Under the pieces are notes generated by a model. It was not told the DNA's origin. It ran no database searches and saw only the letters and a list, made by a program, of their open reading frames with translations. A stretch of 64,000 nt of DNA from Alphaproteobacteria bacterium UBA6178 (lineage in GTDB: Bacteria; Pseudomonadota; Alphaproteobacteria; Rickettsiales; UBA3002), in the NCBI GenBank assembly GCA_002422205.1, contig DITS01000001.1, positions 41,337 to 105,336 on the forward strand. Direction: 5' to 3'. Positions 47,775-57,887 of this stretch are shown here, piece by piece; positions within the stretch are counted from its first letter, which is position 1, and each line of letters opens with the position of its first letter. Position numbers and translations under genes: made by a program.

Positions 47775-50700
47775 ATATCTTATTATTATTGCGCTTTTAG
47801 TTGTGGTTGGCATTGGCGCCAGCTTTTATCTCATCCCCGGTGATGAGCAAATGGCTGTGATGCAGCAAAAGGATGATGCCATCCGCGCCGCCGGTGGCAG
47901 CGATGGTGCACCGGTTGACCATGTCGCCGCTTATGATCGTGGAGACCGCAGCGACATGACCATGGCAGGCTGGGCTGCCGCTATGATCAAAGAAGGCCGT
48001 GGCGCTGAAGCTTTGCCGGTGCTGGAAAAGCATGTAGCCGAGAATCCCGCCCATATTGAGAGCCGCAAACAACTGGCACTGCTGTACCAAGCCGCTGGCC
48101 GCGACGAAGATTATCTGCGCGAAATCGAAACCATTGTCGAGCAGCAACCGTCTGAATCCAGCCTCAAAATGCTCTCCGACATGTATAACTACACCAAGCA
48201 ATATGATAAACAGGCTGAAACGCTGCAAAAGCTGATCGATATGTCCGGCGGCAATAACCCCGAATATTATGTCGATCTGGCGACCATTTTAATGCTGCAA
48301 GACCGCAAAGCGGATGCAGCCACCGCCTTACAGGATTTGCGCCAACGCCATCCCGATTATGTCAGCTTCAAGCTCACCCGCCTCACCGTGGTGAATCTGG
48401 TGGATACCGGCGAGTCCGACAAAGCCTATAGCGAAGCCAGCGCATGGATCAGCAAAGAGCAGTCCCCCAAAGAAATCGCGGATTTAACCAATATCATCAA
48501 TTATGGTGGCCGCCCCGATCTGGCGCTCGATCTGGTGAATCTTAACCGCGATCTGATTACGCAGGACATCGATTTATTCACCGCCTATATCAACGCCTCG
48601 ATGAATGGCGGTAAGCGCGATCAGGCCTATGCGGTGCTTAAGCGTGTTTATGAAGAAGGCAAGCTGCCCCCCGCGCTTTATCGCCCTTATATTGAGCTCT
48701 CATTAGAGCGCGGCGAAAATGCCGAAGCGCTGGCTGTGGTTCAACAAATCGAAAACCGTTATTTCTCACAAGATGAAGCGATTAATCTGGTTGAGCTGGC
48801 ACGCACCAGCAATGCCGATGCGGTGATGAATGCGCTGATCAAAGCCTTTGACGAGCCGCAATATCTGTCCAATAAACCGGCATTGGATGCGATCATTGCG
48901 ATGATTGAGCGCAAAAATGATCAGGATGCTAAAATAGACGTGGCGCTGAATGCCTCCCTCAACAGCAATCAACGGCTGCGTTTGGCGCAAAATTGCGCGC
49001 GTTACAATAAAACCGACTGTTTTAACCGCGTGGTCGCGCAATTCCCCGCCTATGCCGACATGACCCCGCGTGAGCTGGATGAAGTGGTGATGCTCTATAT
49101 CAGTGTTGATCGTCAGAAAGATATCATCACCCCTGTCAGCGACGTGGCGCGCACCAGCGAATCCGAAATCGTCCGTTTCGCATGGGTGAAGCTGGTCACC
49201 TCGATGGGTCAGGAAGAGGTCGTCCGCCCATGGCTGAGCCAGCATGGCCGCAACACCTCCACCGGCAAGCTGAGCGAGCTGTTTTTCCTTGCTAATGACC
49301 GTCGCCATGGTGCGACTGCCGCTGCCGTTGCCGAAACCCTCTATGACCGCGAAGCATCGGCCAAGCACCGCGAATATCTGGTGAGCGCTTATATACGCGC
49401 CGGGGAATATCGCCAAGCCCTGCCGCATCTGCGCGAATTGCGTGGCACCTCGCGCTCGAATGAAGATAATTACCTCGCCGCCCTTACCCAACTGTCACGT
49501 GGCGATGCAGGCTATCGCAAAGAATTGTCCGACTATGCTGTCGCACAGCTCGACAGCGCTGAAGTCTCCAGCGAGCGCAAATTGCAGCTGGTCTATATGC
49601 TGATCAATAGCGGCAATAAAAAGCTGGCGATGCCTTATATCAATCAATATGCCAAAAATGGCGGCCAGTGGCGTACCCTGTATAATCAGGTGCATGCGGT
49701 GGCGGGCAAATCCACTCCGGGCAAGCCTGCCGTTGCCGATATGCCGCGCGATTACCGCGTAGCGCTGGCAGCCGATGCTAACACGGATGATGACACCAAG
49801 CGCATGCTGGCATTCAGCCTGCTCGATGATGGTTTCCGCGATGATGCGGTGGTGATTTTTGAACAATTAGCCGCCAACAAGCATCCCGAATCGCAGGAAG
49901 TCAAAGACCTGCTCTATATGTGGGGCCCGCGCCTGAATGAGCAGCAAATCGCATGGATTGCAGGCCGCGCGCAGAGCGCCGATGGTGCCTCGCGTATCAA
50001 ATGGGGCGAGTATATCTCGTATTACGGCGATGATTATGCGCTGATGCATTATGTTACCGCCAATCCCGAAGCACTCTCTTATGCGCCCCTGCGTCAAAAA
50101 TATTTCAACGCCATGGCCAAATATGGCGCGGCGAATTCGTTTGATAGCGGCATGCGCCCATGGGTGAATGCCACCAATGATCCGGCAGCGCTGAAGGATT
50201 ACGCTACGGTGGCGCAGGCCTATGGTTTCTCCAATGCTGCCATTCGTGCGCTCAAAAAGGTCGAAAGCCTCGCCCCGCAAAATGAAGAAGTGCTCAAAAA
50301 TCTGGGCGTGCTGACCTATTCAGAGTCGAATTATGCGGATTCGGAAAAATATCTGAATAAATACATGCAAACCCATACCACCGCACCCGCGCCGGAAACC
50401 ACCCCGTTTGAAGCCCTGTTCTTCAAAGGTGAGTTGGCCCGTCGCGAGCAACGCGCGGACGAAGCCACTTCCTACTATACCCAAGTGGTGAATATGGGGC
50501 CAAGCGTCGCCAATACCGTGCAGCGCCAGTCGATGTATTATTCAACACAATTCCATCTGGGTCGTCACGATCAGGGCAAGCGTGGCTTTTATGGTCTGCT
50601 GGCGGAATACCCGTCCGATAAATCCCTGCTTGCGGATTTCATGAGCATCCTCATCGAATATAAATATTACGATGAAGCAACCGCCGTGGCGAATCAGTAT

Positions 50701-52170
50701 GACAGCAACTCCGATCATAATCGCCAGCGCCAAGCTACGCCGATGTCGATTCAATCACCCGATATCCAGAATATCGAATCCTACAATAATGGCCGCGAGC
50801 TGAAAATTAATTACAATCAGCCCCTGCCGAAGGATTTCTCGCTGAATGATGGCCAGCAGCATAGCTGGGTTGCCGATCAGAAAGTGGGCCAAAATTCGGT
50901 CGTCATCGCCGCCAAAGAAGGGTATCAGCTGCGCTTTACCCCCACTTCGGCTACCAGCATGGCGATTGTACCTGCCGTATCGCAGGAAATCACCGCTGAG
51001 GAGCGTATGCGCCAGCAGCAGGAATTACGCCTGCAAATGCTGTATGCACGGCTTGAGCTTGAAACCGGTAACGAACAGCAAGCGCTCAGCCGTCTGAACA
51101 CGCTGAACCAGCATTATCCGCAGGATGCACAGCTGATGGGCTATACCGCCAATGCCGAGAATTACACCGGCAATTGGAGCCGCGCGCTGTCGTTGCTCGA
51201 TCAGGCGCATGGGCTGAACCCGCATAATCAGGATATCATGCTGCTTAAGCGCGATATCGAAAAACTGCATGCGCAGCATTTCATGATCGATCATGAATGG
51301 CGCCGCATCGGCAACTCGGATGAGCAAATCACCACCGTGGGCGGCATGGCACGCATTGCCGATAATGTCGAAATCGGTGCCAACATTCAAAATAACGAGT
51401 TGGATGCATCCGGCCTGCGCCGTGCCTATAGCGGTCAGATCGATGATTATGAATACAGCAAACAACGTGGCGAGCTGTATGCCGCTTATTATTTCGACGA
51501 TGGTGGCCGTCTGCAAGGCTCGCTTTTCGCCAATAATGACGCCGGTGGCGCGGGCATGTATTATGCCTTCAACACACCGCTGGGCCGTACCGAATTGCTG
51601 GGTGAATATCAGCGCCCCTATTGGGATTTCGTCGAAGCGGTGGCCGAAGACGCAACCCGTGACCGTGTCGGCGCACGCCATGTCACCAACATCACCAACA
51701 AAACCACGATGGCGGGTGAAGTATCCTATAACCGCTACAATATCGCCCTCGAGGATGATGTCGCGCAAACGGCACTGATCCGCGTGAATCTGGTGCATCA
51801 AATCCAGTCCGAAGGCCCCTATTTCGCCGTCGGTTATGGCTTTGACGGTGAATATGTGACCGACAAAACCTATCGCACCCAAACCATCGGTGGCAGCGAT
51901 CGTTACAGCCCCTTCCCCATGAACTCGCGTGAAATCCATTTCCCGCATGTGATTTTGGAAGAAGAGTTTACCGATTCGACCCGTGCGTTGCTGGTGGGCG
52001 GTTATGCGTATGACCGTCTCGGCGAGCATGGCCCGCAAGGTGAGGTGCGCTTAACGCAGGATATTACCGATGAGCTGGAAGCGCAGCTGCGTGCCCGCTA
52101 CGGCTTGCAAACCAATGATTCAGACCAAAACGCCATGTCGGTGGGTGGTCATCTGAAATATAAATTCTAA
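47767..52170 (+). CDS. pelB: PelB, TPR scaffold and outer-membrane porin for Pel export
   Basis: 1467 residues from the ATG at 47767 (frame open from 47728 inside pelA); P. aeruginosa PelB has about 1190. A single N-terminal membrane helix (4-22), then a very long run of TPR repeats (about 60-1150, such as AGRDEDYLREIETIVEQQP and ARLELETGNEQQALSRLNTL), then a C-terminal beta-barrel (about 1180-1467) with strands like TTMAGEVSYNRYNIAL and LEAQLRARYGLQTND, and a final Phe (GGHLKYKF). PelB forms the exit pore and its TPRs contact PelA. The larger TPR region is the main difference. Confidence 0.93.
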   Translation: MRKYLIIIALLVVVGIGASFYLIPGDEQMAVMQQKDDAIRAAGGSDGAPVDHVAAYDRGDRSDMTMAGWAAAMIKEGRGAEALPVLEKHVAENPAHIESRKQLALLYQAAGRDEDYLREIETIVEQQPSESSLKMLSDMYNYTKQYDKQAETLQKLIDMSGGNNPEYYVDLATILMLQDRKADAATALQDLRQRHPDYVSFKLTRLTVVNLVDTGESDKAYSEASAWISKEQSPKEIADLTNIINYGGRPDLALDLVNLNRDLITQDIDLFTAYINASMNGGKRDQAYAVLKRVYEEGKLPPALYRPYIELSLERGENAEALAVVQQIENRYFSQDEAINLVELARTSNADAVMNALIKAFDEPQYLSNKPALDAIIAMIERKNDQDAKIDVALNASLNSNQRLRLAQNCARYNKTDCFNRVVAQFPAYADMTPRELDEVVMLYISVDRQKDIITPVSDVARTSESEIVRFAWVKLVTSMGQEEVVRPWLSQHGRNTSTGKLSELFFLANDRRHGATAAAVAETLYDREASAKHREYLVSAYIRAGEYRQALPHLRELRGTSRSNEDNYLAALTQLSRGDAGYRKELSDYAVAQLDSAEVSSERKLQLVYMLINSGNKKLAMPYINQYAKNGGQWRTLYNQVHAVAGKSTPGKPAVADMPRDYRVALAADANTDDDTKRMLAFSLLDDGFRDDAVVIFEQLAANKHPESQEVKDLLYMWGPRLNEQQIAWIAGRAQSADGASRIKWGEYISYYGDDYALMHYVTANPEALSYAPLRQKYFNAMAKYGAANSFDSGMRPWVNATNDPAALKDYATVAQAYGFSNAAIRALKKVESLAPQNEEVLKNLGVLTYSESNYADSEKYLNKYMQTHTTAPAPETTPFEALFFKGELARREQRADEATSYYTQVVNMGPSVANTVQRQSMYYSTQFHLGRHDQGKRGFYGLLAEYPSDKSLLADFMSILIEYKYYDEATAVANQYDSNSDHNRQRQATPMSIQSPDIQNIESYNNGRELKINYNQPLPKDFSLNDGQQHSWVADQKVGQNSVVIAAKEGYQLRFTPTSATSMAIVPAVSQEITAEERMRQQQELRLQMLYARLELETGNEQQALSRLNTLNQHYPQDAQLMGYTANAENYTGNWSRALSLLDQAHGLNPHNQDIMLLKRDIEKLHAQHFMIDHEWRRIGNSDEQITTVGGMARIADNVEIGANIQNNELDASGLRRAYSGQIDDYEYSKQRGELYAAYYFDDGGRLQGSLFANNDAGGAGMYYAFNTPLGRTELLGEYQRPYWDFVEAVAEDATRDRVGARHVTNITNKTTMAGEVSYNRYNIALEDDVAQTALIRVNLVHQIQSEGPYFAVGYGFDGEYVTDKTYRTQTIGGSDRYSPFPMNSREIHFPHVILEEEFTDSTRALLVGGYAYDRLGEHGPQGEVRLTQDITDELEAQLRARYGLQTNDSDQNAMSVGGHLKYKF

Positions 52171-52196
52171 GTGTAATGAAGGAAGCGAGTAGGTAT

Positions 52197-53528
52197 ATGC
52201 AAAATAAAACCTCCATTTTAGGGCTGCGCGTCAAGGCGATCATCGAAGCGGTGCTCGGCTTGTTGATTCTGGTGCTGATTGATCAGTTAGCAGGCAGCGG
52301 CAATATGTTTTGGGATGTGAATCCCCATCCGTTCTGGATTGTGGTGATTCTGCTTGCCGCACAATATGGTGCCAATGAAGCGCTGCTCGCGGCATTGCTG
52401 TCCACCGTCGTGTATCTGCTTGGCCCATGGCCCGAGCGCAGCGCTGATGTGGATATGTTCGCCTATTATTATGACATTCTGATCAACCCGATTTTGTGGT
52501 TTACCGTTGGCTTGGTAGCCGGTGCCTTCTCCGAGCGTCATTTGCGCAAAGTGGTGACGTTGGAAGAAGACCTCGAAGCCTCGCAAGAGCGCGAAAGCAC
52601 CATTACCGAATCTTATAGCTTCGTAAAAAACCGCAAGGAAGACCTCGAAACCCAGATTGCCGGTAAGCTGACGTCATCTGTGCAGGCCTACCGCTCTGCG
52701 AAAGCGCTCGAAACCCTCGACCCGCAGGAAGTGCTTAAAGGTGTCGAAAATCTCGTATCCGCTGTGATGGGCCCGCAAAAATTCTCGGTGTTCATGCTGC
52801 GTGATGGCAAGCTGCAAGCGACCGTGCTGCATGGCTGGAATCAGTCCGATCATTTCGCGCAACATGTCGATTCGCACAGCACCCTGTATCAAAACGTCAT
52901 TGGCAACCGCACCACCTTATGCATCGCCAATTCCGATCATGAGTTGGCGCTGGATCGTCAGGGCGTATTGGCTGGCCCGATCGTCAATGTTGATACCGGC
53001 AAAGTGGTGGGCATGCTGAAAGTTGAGCAACTCGATTTTGTCAATCTCAGCCTCAACACGGTAGAGACATTCAAAGCATTGTGCGACTGGATCGGCACCG
53101 CCATCATGAATGCCGATAACTATCAAACCGTCAAAGAAGGTGCCGTCATCAACCCCGAATATAATCTGATGACCTACAGTTTCTTCAAACGTCAGAGCGA
53201 TTATCTGATGCATCTGGCCAAACGGGTGGGCTTCGATCTCAGCATGATCGTGGTACGCCTCAACAATGCCGAAAAAATCGCCGATAACGACCGTGTGACC
53301 ATCGCACGTCAGCTATCCGATTCGGTGCAGGGCGTATTGCGTAACGTCGATCTAGCCTTTGAATATCAGACCAATGGCGAAGAATATTCGATTCTGCTGC
53401 CCGCTACGTCGCAGCAAGGTGCCAATATCGTACGCGATAAAATTGCCAAGGATTTAGACACGAATCTGCGTAATTTCGGTGACAGTAACTTCTCTTACAT
53501 TGTACAGGCGATCCATGAGGCAGCTTAG
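52197..53528 (+). CDS. pelD: PelD, membrane receptor for cyclic di-GMP
   Basis: 443 residues from the ATG at 52197; an ATG at 52176 adds seven residues but has no ribosome site. Four N-terminal membrane helices (to about residue 112), a coiled region, a GAF domain (about 183-303) and a degenerate GGDEF domain. The GGDEF is NGEEY (393-397) and the inhibitory-site pattern RxxD is present as RNVD (382-385), which binds c-di-GMP in P. aeruginosa PelD. So control of polymer export by c-di-GMP is likely retained. It follows pelB after 26 bp with no room for pelC. Confidence 0.93.
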   Translation: MQNKTSILGLRVKAIIEAVLGLLILVLIDQLAGSGNMFWDVNPHPFWIVVILLAAQYGANEALLAALLSTVVYLLGPWPERSADVDMFAYYYDILINPILWFTVGLVAGAFSERHLRKVVTLEEDLEASQERESTITESYSFVKNRKEDLETQIAGKLTSSVQAYRSAKALETLDPQEVLKGVENLVSAVMGPQKFSVFMLRDGKLQATVLHGWNQSDHFAQHVDSHSTLYQNVIGNRTTLCIANSDHELALDRQGVLAGPIVNVDTGKVVGMLKVEQLDFVNLSLNTVETFKALCDWIGTAIMNADNYQTVKEGAVINPEYNLMTYSFFKRQSDYLMHLAKRVGFDLSMIVVRLNNAEKIADNDRVTIARQLSDSVQGVLRNVDLAFEYQTNGEEYSILLPATSQQGANIVRDKIAKDLDTNLRNFGDSNFSYIVQAIHEAA

Positions 53529-54633
53529 CATAGACCATTTTCAGTATGTCGATGACATTCTCCGCGAGGAGGATGTGCATGACGCACAGCAGGCCGATCG
53601 TGCCAGCAGCAATACCGGATTATTTGTCATCCTCGGCATTATCCTGACGCTGGTACATGGCTTCATTCTCTATCTTGCGGTAGCGACCGACGTCTGGGTT
53701 GGTATTCCGGTGCTGCTGCATCTCATCGTCGTGGGTGTTACCGCCTTTATCACGCTGGGCCAATATAAGCTGGGTATGGATGTGCCATTTCTGGCTATCC
53801 TGTCCGTCACTTCGGCGGTGGCCGGTGTGTTTGGCGCGGCGGGTTCGCTGTTTTGCCTTTTCATGTATGCGATTTTCCGTCAGCGCTCGCACAGCTTCAA
53901 AGAGTGGTTCGAGCTTATTTTCCCCACCGATCTGATTTCGAAGCCGGAAGATGTCTATAACAAAATCATCGTCGGGCGCGATGAGAACACCATTAATTAC
54001 GGCGTGATGCCGTTCATTGATGTGATGGAGCTGGGCTCGGAAGAGCAAAAGCGTCGTGCGCTTAGCAAAATGACGATGAAATTCCATCCGCGTCTGGCTC
54101 CCGCCTTCCACAAGGCGCTCAAAGATTCGAGCAATGCCATTCGTGTGCAGGCCGCCACCTCGGTAGCCAAAATCGAAGGGCAGTTCATGTCGCGTCTGGA
54201 AAAAATCGAAAAAGCCCGCGCCAAAGAGCCCAACAACCTGCATATTCTGTATGCGCTGGCGCAATATTATGATGATTACGCCTATACCGGCCTGCTCGAT
54301 GCTGAGCGCGAAATCCTCAACCGCCAGAAGGCGATCGACACCTACAAATCCTATCTGCAGCAAGACCCCAACAACTCCGAAGCATGGGCCGCCGTGGGCC
54401 GCCTGCTGTTTCGCAGCAAAAAATGGGATGAGGCCGCAGACTGGTTCCGCCGCGCACTGGATCGTGGCTGGAAAATGAAAAGCATGGTGCTGTGGTATCT
54501 GGAATGCCTCTACCGCACCGGCGACTACAAAGAGCTGCGTCGCGCTGCCAATGAGTATGGCAGCACGATGCTTGATAATGCAGATTTACCTGGCGAAGTG
54601 CGCGAAGCCGTGCAGCTTTGGGCAGGCCGATAG
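53515..54633 (+). CDS. pelE: PelE, membrane and TPR component of Pel synthase
   Basis: 372 residues from the ATG at 53515, overlapping the end of pelD by 14 bp; the frame is open from 53479. Hydrophobic helices at about 36-57, 62-82 and 91-121, then a cytoplasmic helical part with HEAT-like (RVQAATSVAKIEGQFMSRL) and TPR repeats (LHILYALAQYYDDY, NSEAWAAVGRLLFRSKKWDEAADWFRRAL). PelE joins PelD and PelG in the inner-membrane complex. Position D-E-F-G and domain order support the name. Confidence 0.88.
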   Translation: MRQLSIDHFQYVDDILREEDVHDAQQADRASSNTGLFVILGIILTLVHGFILYLAVATDVWVGIPVLLHLIVVGVTAFITLGQYKLGMDVPFLAILSVTSAVAGVFGAAGSLFCLFMYAIFRQRSHSFKEWFELIFPTDLISKPEDVYNKIIVGRDENTINYGVMPFIDVMELGSEEQKRRALSKMTMKFHPRLAPAFHKALKDSSNAIRVQAATSVAKIEGQFMSRLEKIEKARAKEPNNLHILYALAQYYDDYAYTGLLDAEREILNRQKAIDTYKSYLQQDPNNSEAWAAVGRLLFRSKKWDEAADWFRRALDRGWKMKSMVLWYLECLYRTGDYKELRRAANEYGSTMLDNADLPGEVREAVQLWAGR

Positions 54634-54640
54634 GGGATAG

Positions 54641-56125
54641 ATGATGCCTAAACATGCCGATATCTGTTTGATTCTGGAAGGTACCTACCCATTTGTGACG
54701 GGTGGCGTATCCAACTGGGCGCATGAGCTCATTGAAGAGCAAAGCCACCTCACCTTCCATCTGGTGGCGATTGTCCCGCATGATGCCGAGCTGGAGCTGA
54801 AATACCGCCTGCCGTCTAACGTGCTGAGTCTTGTCACCGTACGTCTGGCCGAGCTGCCCGAAGGCGGCACCACCACGCCGGTTTTTGCCAGCCGCCTGCA
54901 CAATGCGCTCAAAGAGCCGATGGCGAAAATCACCAGCGAGGACGCGTTCCAACTGGATGATCTTAAACGCATGGTCAATGCCCTGCGCTCCACCAATGTG
55001 ACACTGGGTCAAAACGTCCTGCTCGATCGTCCCGAAGCGTGGGATCAGCTGGTGGCACTTTATGAAGATGCCTTCGAAGATCATTCTTTCCTCGATTTCT
55101 TCTGGTCCTATCGTGCGATTGCCGGGGGCATTTACTCCATCTTGCTGGCCGAGCTGCCCAGCGCCGATGTGTATCACGCGCTCAGCACGGGCTATGCCGG
55201 ATTAATGGCGGCACGCGCCAAAATCGAAACCGGCAAAGCCGCACTGGTTACCGAGCATGGTATCTACACCAATGAACGCCGCATCGAAGTGGTCTCCGCC
55301 GAATGGCTGGAAGCGACCGCATCTAAAGCGCTCACCATCGACAAGCCGCGCCGCGACTTGCGCGACTTATGGATTGATTCGATCAATAATTTCTCGCATG
55401 TCTGCTATCAGGCGTGCGACCAGATACTGACCCTGTTCGAAGGCAATCAGAAACACCAACTCGAAGATGGTGCCGATCCGGCTCGCATGGCGATTATTCC
55501 CAATGGCGTGGATTTGAAACGTTTCAGCACGGTGCGCCGTCAGCGTGGCAGCTCGCCCACCATCGCCCTGATTGGCCGTGTGGTGCCCATCAAGGATGTG
55601 AAAACCTATATCCGTGCCGTCAGCTTGTTGCGTCAATATGCGCCGGAAATCAAAGCCTATGTCATCGGCCCGACCGACGAAGACGAGAAATATTATCATG
55701 AATGCCAGACCATGGTGCAAATGCTGGGTCTAGGTAATAATGTTGTCTTTACGGGCCGCGCCACCGTCGAGGATTACCTCAACCATATCGATCTGCTGGT
55801 GCTGACCAGCTTGTCGGAGGCGCAACCGCTGGTGATACTCGAAGCCGGTGCCGCGGGTATTCCATGCGTTGCCACCGATGTGGGCGCCTGCCGCGAGTTG
55901 ATCGAAGGTGCCGAAGCCGAGTCGCCCAATCTGGGCCATGGCGGTATCGTCACCGCACTGGCCTCGCCCGCTGCGGTAGCCGAAGCGGTGTACACCCTGC
56001 TGATGGACCCCGAGCGCTATGAATCCTGCAGTAAGGTCATGCGCGAACGTATCAAACTTTACTATGATCAGGTGGCGCAGCATGCGCAGTACCGTGATCT
56101 GTATGCACAATATAAAGGAAGGTAA
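54641..56125 (+). CDS. pelF: PelF, GT4 glycosyltransferase (polymerase)
   Basis: 494 residues; ATG at 54641 or 54644 (AGGGGA upstream). N-terminal domain ILEGTYPFVTGGVSNWAHEL, mid HALSTGYAGLMAARA and TEHGIYTNERRIEV, C-terminal Rossmann half with PNGVDLKRF, TIALIGRVVPIKDVKTYIRA, VVFTGRATVEDYL and SLSEAQPLVILEAGAAGIP (the E-x7-E motif of GT4 retaining enzymes). It uses UDP-sugar (UDP-GalNAc/GlcNAc in P. aeruginosa) to build the chain in the cytoplasm. Confidence 0.95.
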   Translation: MMPKHADICLILEGTYPFVTGGVSNWAHELIEEQSHLTFHLVAIVPHDAELELKYRLPSNVLSLVTVRLAELPEGGTTTPVFASRLHNALKEPMAKITSEDAFQLDDLKRMVNALRSTNVTLGQNVLLDRPEAWDQLVALYEDAFEDHSFLDFFWSYRAIAGGIYSILLAELPSADVYHALSTGYAGLMAARAKIETGKAALVTEHGIYTNERRIEVVSAEWLEATASKALTIDKPRRDLRDLWIDSINNFSHVCYQACDQILTLFEGNQKHQLEDGADPARMAIIPNGVDLKRFSTVRRQRGSSPTIALIGRVVPIKDVKTYIRAVSLLRQYAPEIKAYVIGPTDEDEKYYHECQTMVQMLGLGNNVVFTGRATVEDYLNHIDLLVLTSLSEAQPLVILEAGAAGIPCVATDVGACRELIEGAEAESPNLGHGGIVTALASPAAVAEAVYTLLMDPERYESCSKVMRERIKLYYDQVAQHAQYRDLYAQYKGR

Positions 56126-56130
56126 TCCCG

Positions 56131-57561
56131 ATGGCTGGCATTGGCTTTGAACTCAACCGTCTCGCCCGTAAAGATGATATTATGGGGATCGTTCATGCGT
56201 TCCTGCATTCGGCTTTTGCCACTGCGGGCCCGTGGATTTTCACCGTCGTTGCGCTCGCTGCGATTACCTATCTCTATGGCGGCCAGATGGATAATATCGA
56301 GCTGCTCAATTTCCGTGGCATTATCGTCTATAACTTCTCCTTCTCGCTGGTGTTATCCGCGCCGGTGTTCATGGTGATGACGCGTTATCTCGCCGATCAG
56401 ATCCACGTCAAAGACGTGACCCCCGCCCCCGCCGTGATGATCGAAAGCATGCTACTCGTCTATGTGCTGCAATTGCCGGTGGCGCTGTTCCTTTATGCCT
56501 TCTATCTCGATTTGCCGCTGGGTCTGCGTCTGGCCGGTTTTGCCAATATGTTCCTGATTGCGACCGTATGGTTGCTCGGCGTGTTCCTGACCGCACTCAA
56601 AGATTATGTCGCCGTCACCTGGGCATTCCTTGTCGGTCTTACCGTCGGGGTGCTGGTATCATGGTTGTTTAGCGGTGATAGTCAGGCCGTGGGCATGTTG
56701 CTGGGTTTCAATGTGGGCCTTGCCATCATCGTATTCTGGCTGGCAGCGCGCGTGTTTGCCGAATATCCCTATCGTCTGCATGCTACCTTTGCGCTGAAGC
56801 CCTATTTCAGAAAATACTGGGAAGTCGCTGTCGCTGGTTTCTTTTATAACGCTGCGATCTGGGTGGACAAATGGGTGATGTGGTTTGCGCCGGAAGCCAC
56901 GGTGCTTTCCAGCAATCTGCGTTTTTATCCCGATTATGACAGCGCGATGTTCCTCGCTTATCTGACGCTGGTGCCTTGTTTTGCGCTGTTCGTGTTCAAT
57001 GTGGAAACGCAATTCTTCCATCATTACCGCCGTTTCTACACCAATATTCTCGAGCATGCCTCGCTCAAGCGCATTCGGTATTTCCACGGTCAAATCAACA
57101 AATCCATCACCCAAGGCGCGCGGAATCTGATTCTGTGTCAGGGTGTTGTGTGTGCATTGGCGGTGTTGCTGGCACCGCAAATTTTTGAAAAGCTGAACAT
57201 CTATTTCATGCAGCTGGGTATGTTCCGTTTGGGCGTACTGGGTGCGTTCTTCCACGGCCTGCTGTTATTTGCCACCATCATTTTGCAATATTTTGATTGC
57301 CGCAAATCGATCATGTGGGTCTATGGTTATTTCTTTGCCTCCAACCTGCTGTTCACCTTGTTTGTGATGCTCACTTACGGCTTCGAATTCTATGGCTATG
57401 GTTACTTTATGGCCGCAGCGAGCAGCTTCGTGTTTGGCTCGTTCATCTTGTTCCGCCATATCCGCATGCTGCCGTATCATGCCTTCATCAGCAATAACAA
57501 CTCGGTGAAAGTCAAAACCGAAACCGACGCGCAGAAACGCCATAGCGAGGTGTGGGTATAA
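56131..57561 (+). CDS. pelG: PelG, polytopic membrane transporter of Pel polymer
   Basis: 476 residues with about twelve membrane helices, a distant relative of Wzx/MATE transporters. The start carries the PelG pattern MAGIGFELNRLARKDDIMG and FATAGPWIFTVVAL. Also AVAGFFYNAAIWVDKWVMWFAPEA near 232 and FDCRKSIMWVYGYFFASNLLFT near 390. PelG moves the growing chain across the inner membrane together with PelD, PelE and PelF. It is the last gene of the pel unit. The distance to pelF is 5 bp. Confidence 0.95.
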   Translation: MAGIGFELNRLARKDDIMGIVHAFLHSAFATAGPWIFTVVALAAITYLYGGQMDNIELLNFRGIIVYNFSFSLVLSAPVFMVMTRYLADQIHVKDVTPAPAVMIESMLLVYVLQLPVALFLYAFYLDLPLGLRLAGFANMFLIATVWLLGVFLTALKDYVAVTWAFLVGLTVGVLVSWLFSGDSQAVGMLLGFNVGLAIIVFWLAARVFAEYPYRLHATFALKPYFRKYWEVAVAGFFYNAAIWVDKWVMWFAPEATVLSSNLRFYPDYDSAMFLAYLTLVPCFALFVFNVETQFFHHYRRFYTNILEHASLKRIRYFHGQINKSITQGARNLILCQGVVCALAVLLAPQIFEKLNIYFMQLGMFRLGVLGAFFHGLLLFATIILQYFDCRKSIMWVYGYFFASNLLFTLFVMLTYGFEFYGYGYFMAAASSFVFGSFILFRHIRMLPYHAFISNNNSVKVKTETDAQKRHSEVWV

Positions 57562-57614
57562 GTTACCCACACCCCTTACTTGACGGGCAGCAGGCTTTTT
57601 GTCAGTGTGTTGCC

Positions 57615-57887
57615 ATGATCATCGATAACAAAGCTCAGTCTCGGTTTGAATTGCCGCTTAACGGTGAGCTGGCTTATGCTGATTATCAGCGCCTTCCCGA
57701 TCGATTGATTATCTCGCATGTGTTCACCCCGCCCGCATTGCGCGGCGGTGGCGTGGCGTCGCAGTTGATGCAAGCAATTGTGCAGCAGGCACAGCAAGAG
57801 CGTTTACGCATTCAGCCCATCTGCTCCTATGCCGCCATCTGGATGAAGCGTCATCCCGAACATGAGGCCTTGCTTGCGGCGTCCTAG
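57615..57887 (+). CDS. small GNAT acetyltransferase (COG2388/YjdJ type)
   Basis: 90 residues from the ATG at 57615; the frame from 57552 overlaps pelG. It has LAYADYQRLPDRLIISHVFTPPALRGGGVASQLMQAIVQQA, that is, the acetyl-CoA loop of the form RGGGVASxL, and then SYAAIWMKRHPE. These mini-GNATs have no known substrate. The stop overlaps that of the DHS-like gene by 3 bp, tail to tail. Confidence 0.85.
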   Translation: MIIDNKAQSRFELPLNGELAYADYQRLPDRLIISHVFTPPALRGGGVASQLMQAIVQQAQQERLRIQPICSYAAIWMKRHPEHEALLAAS

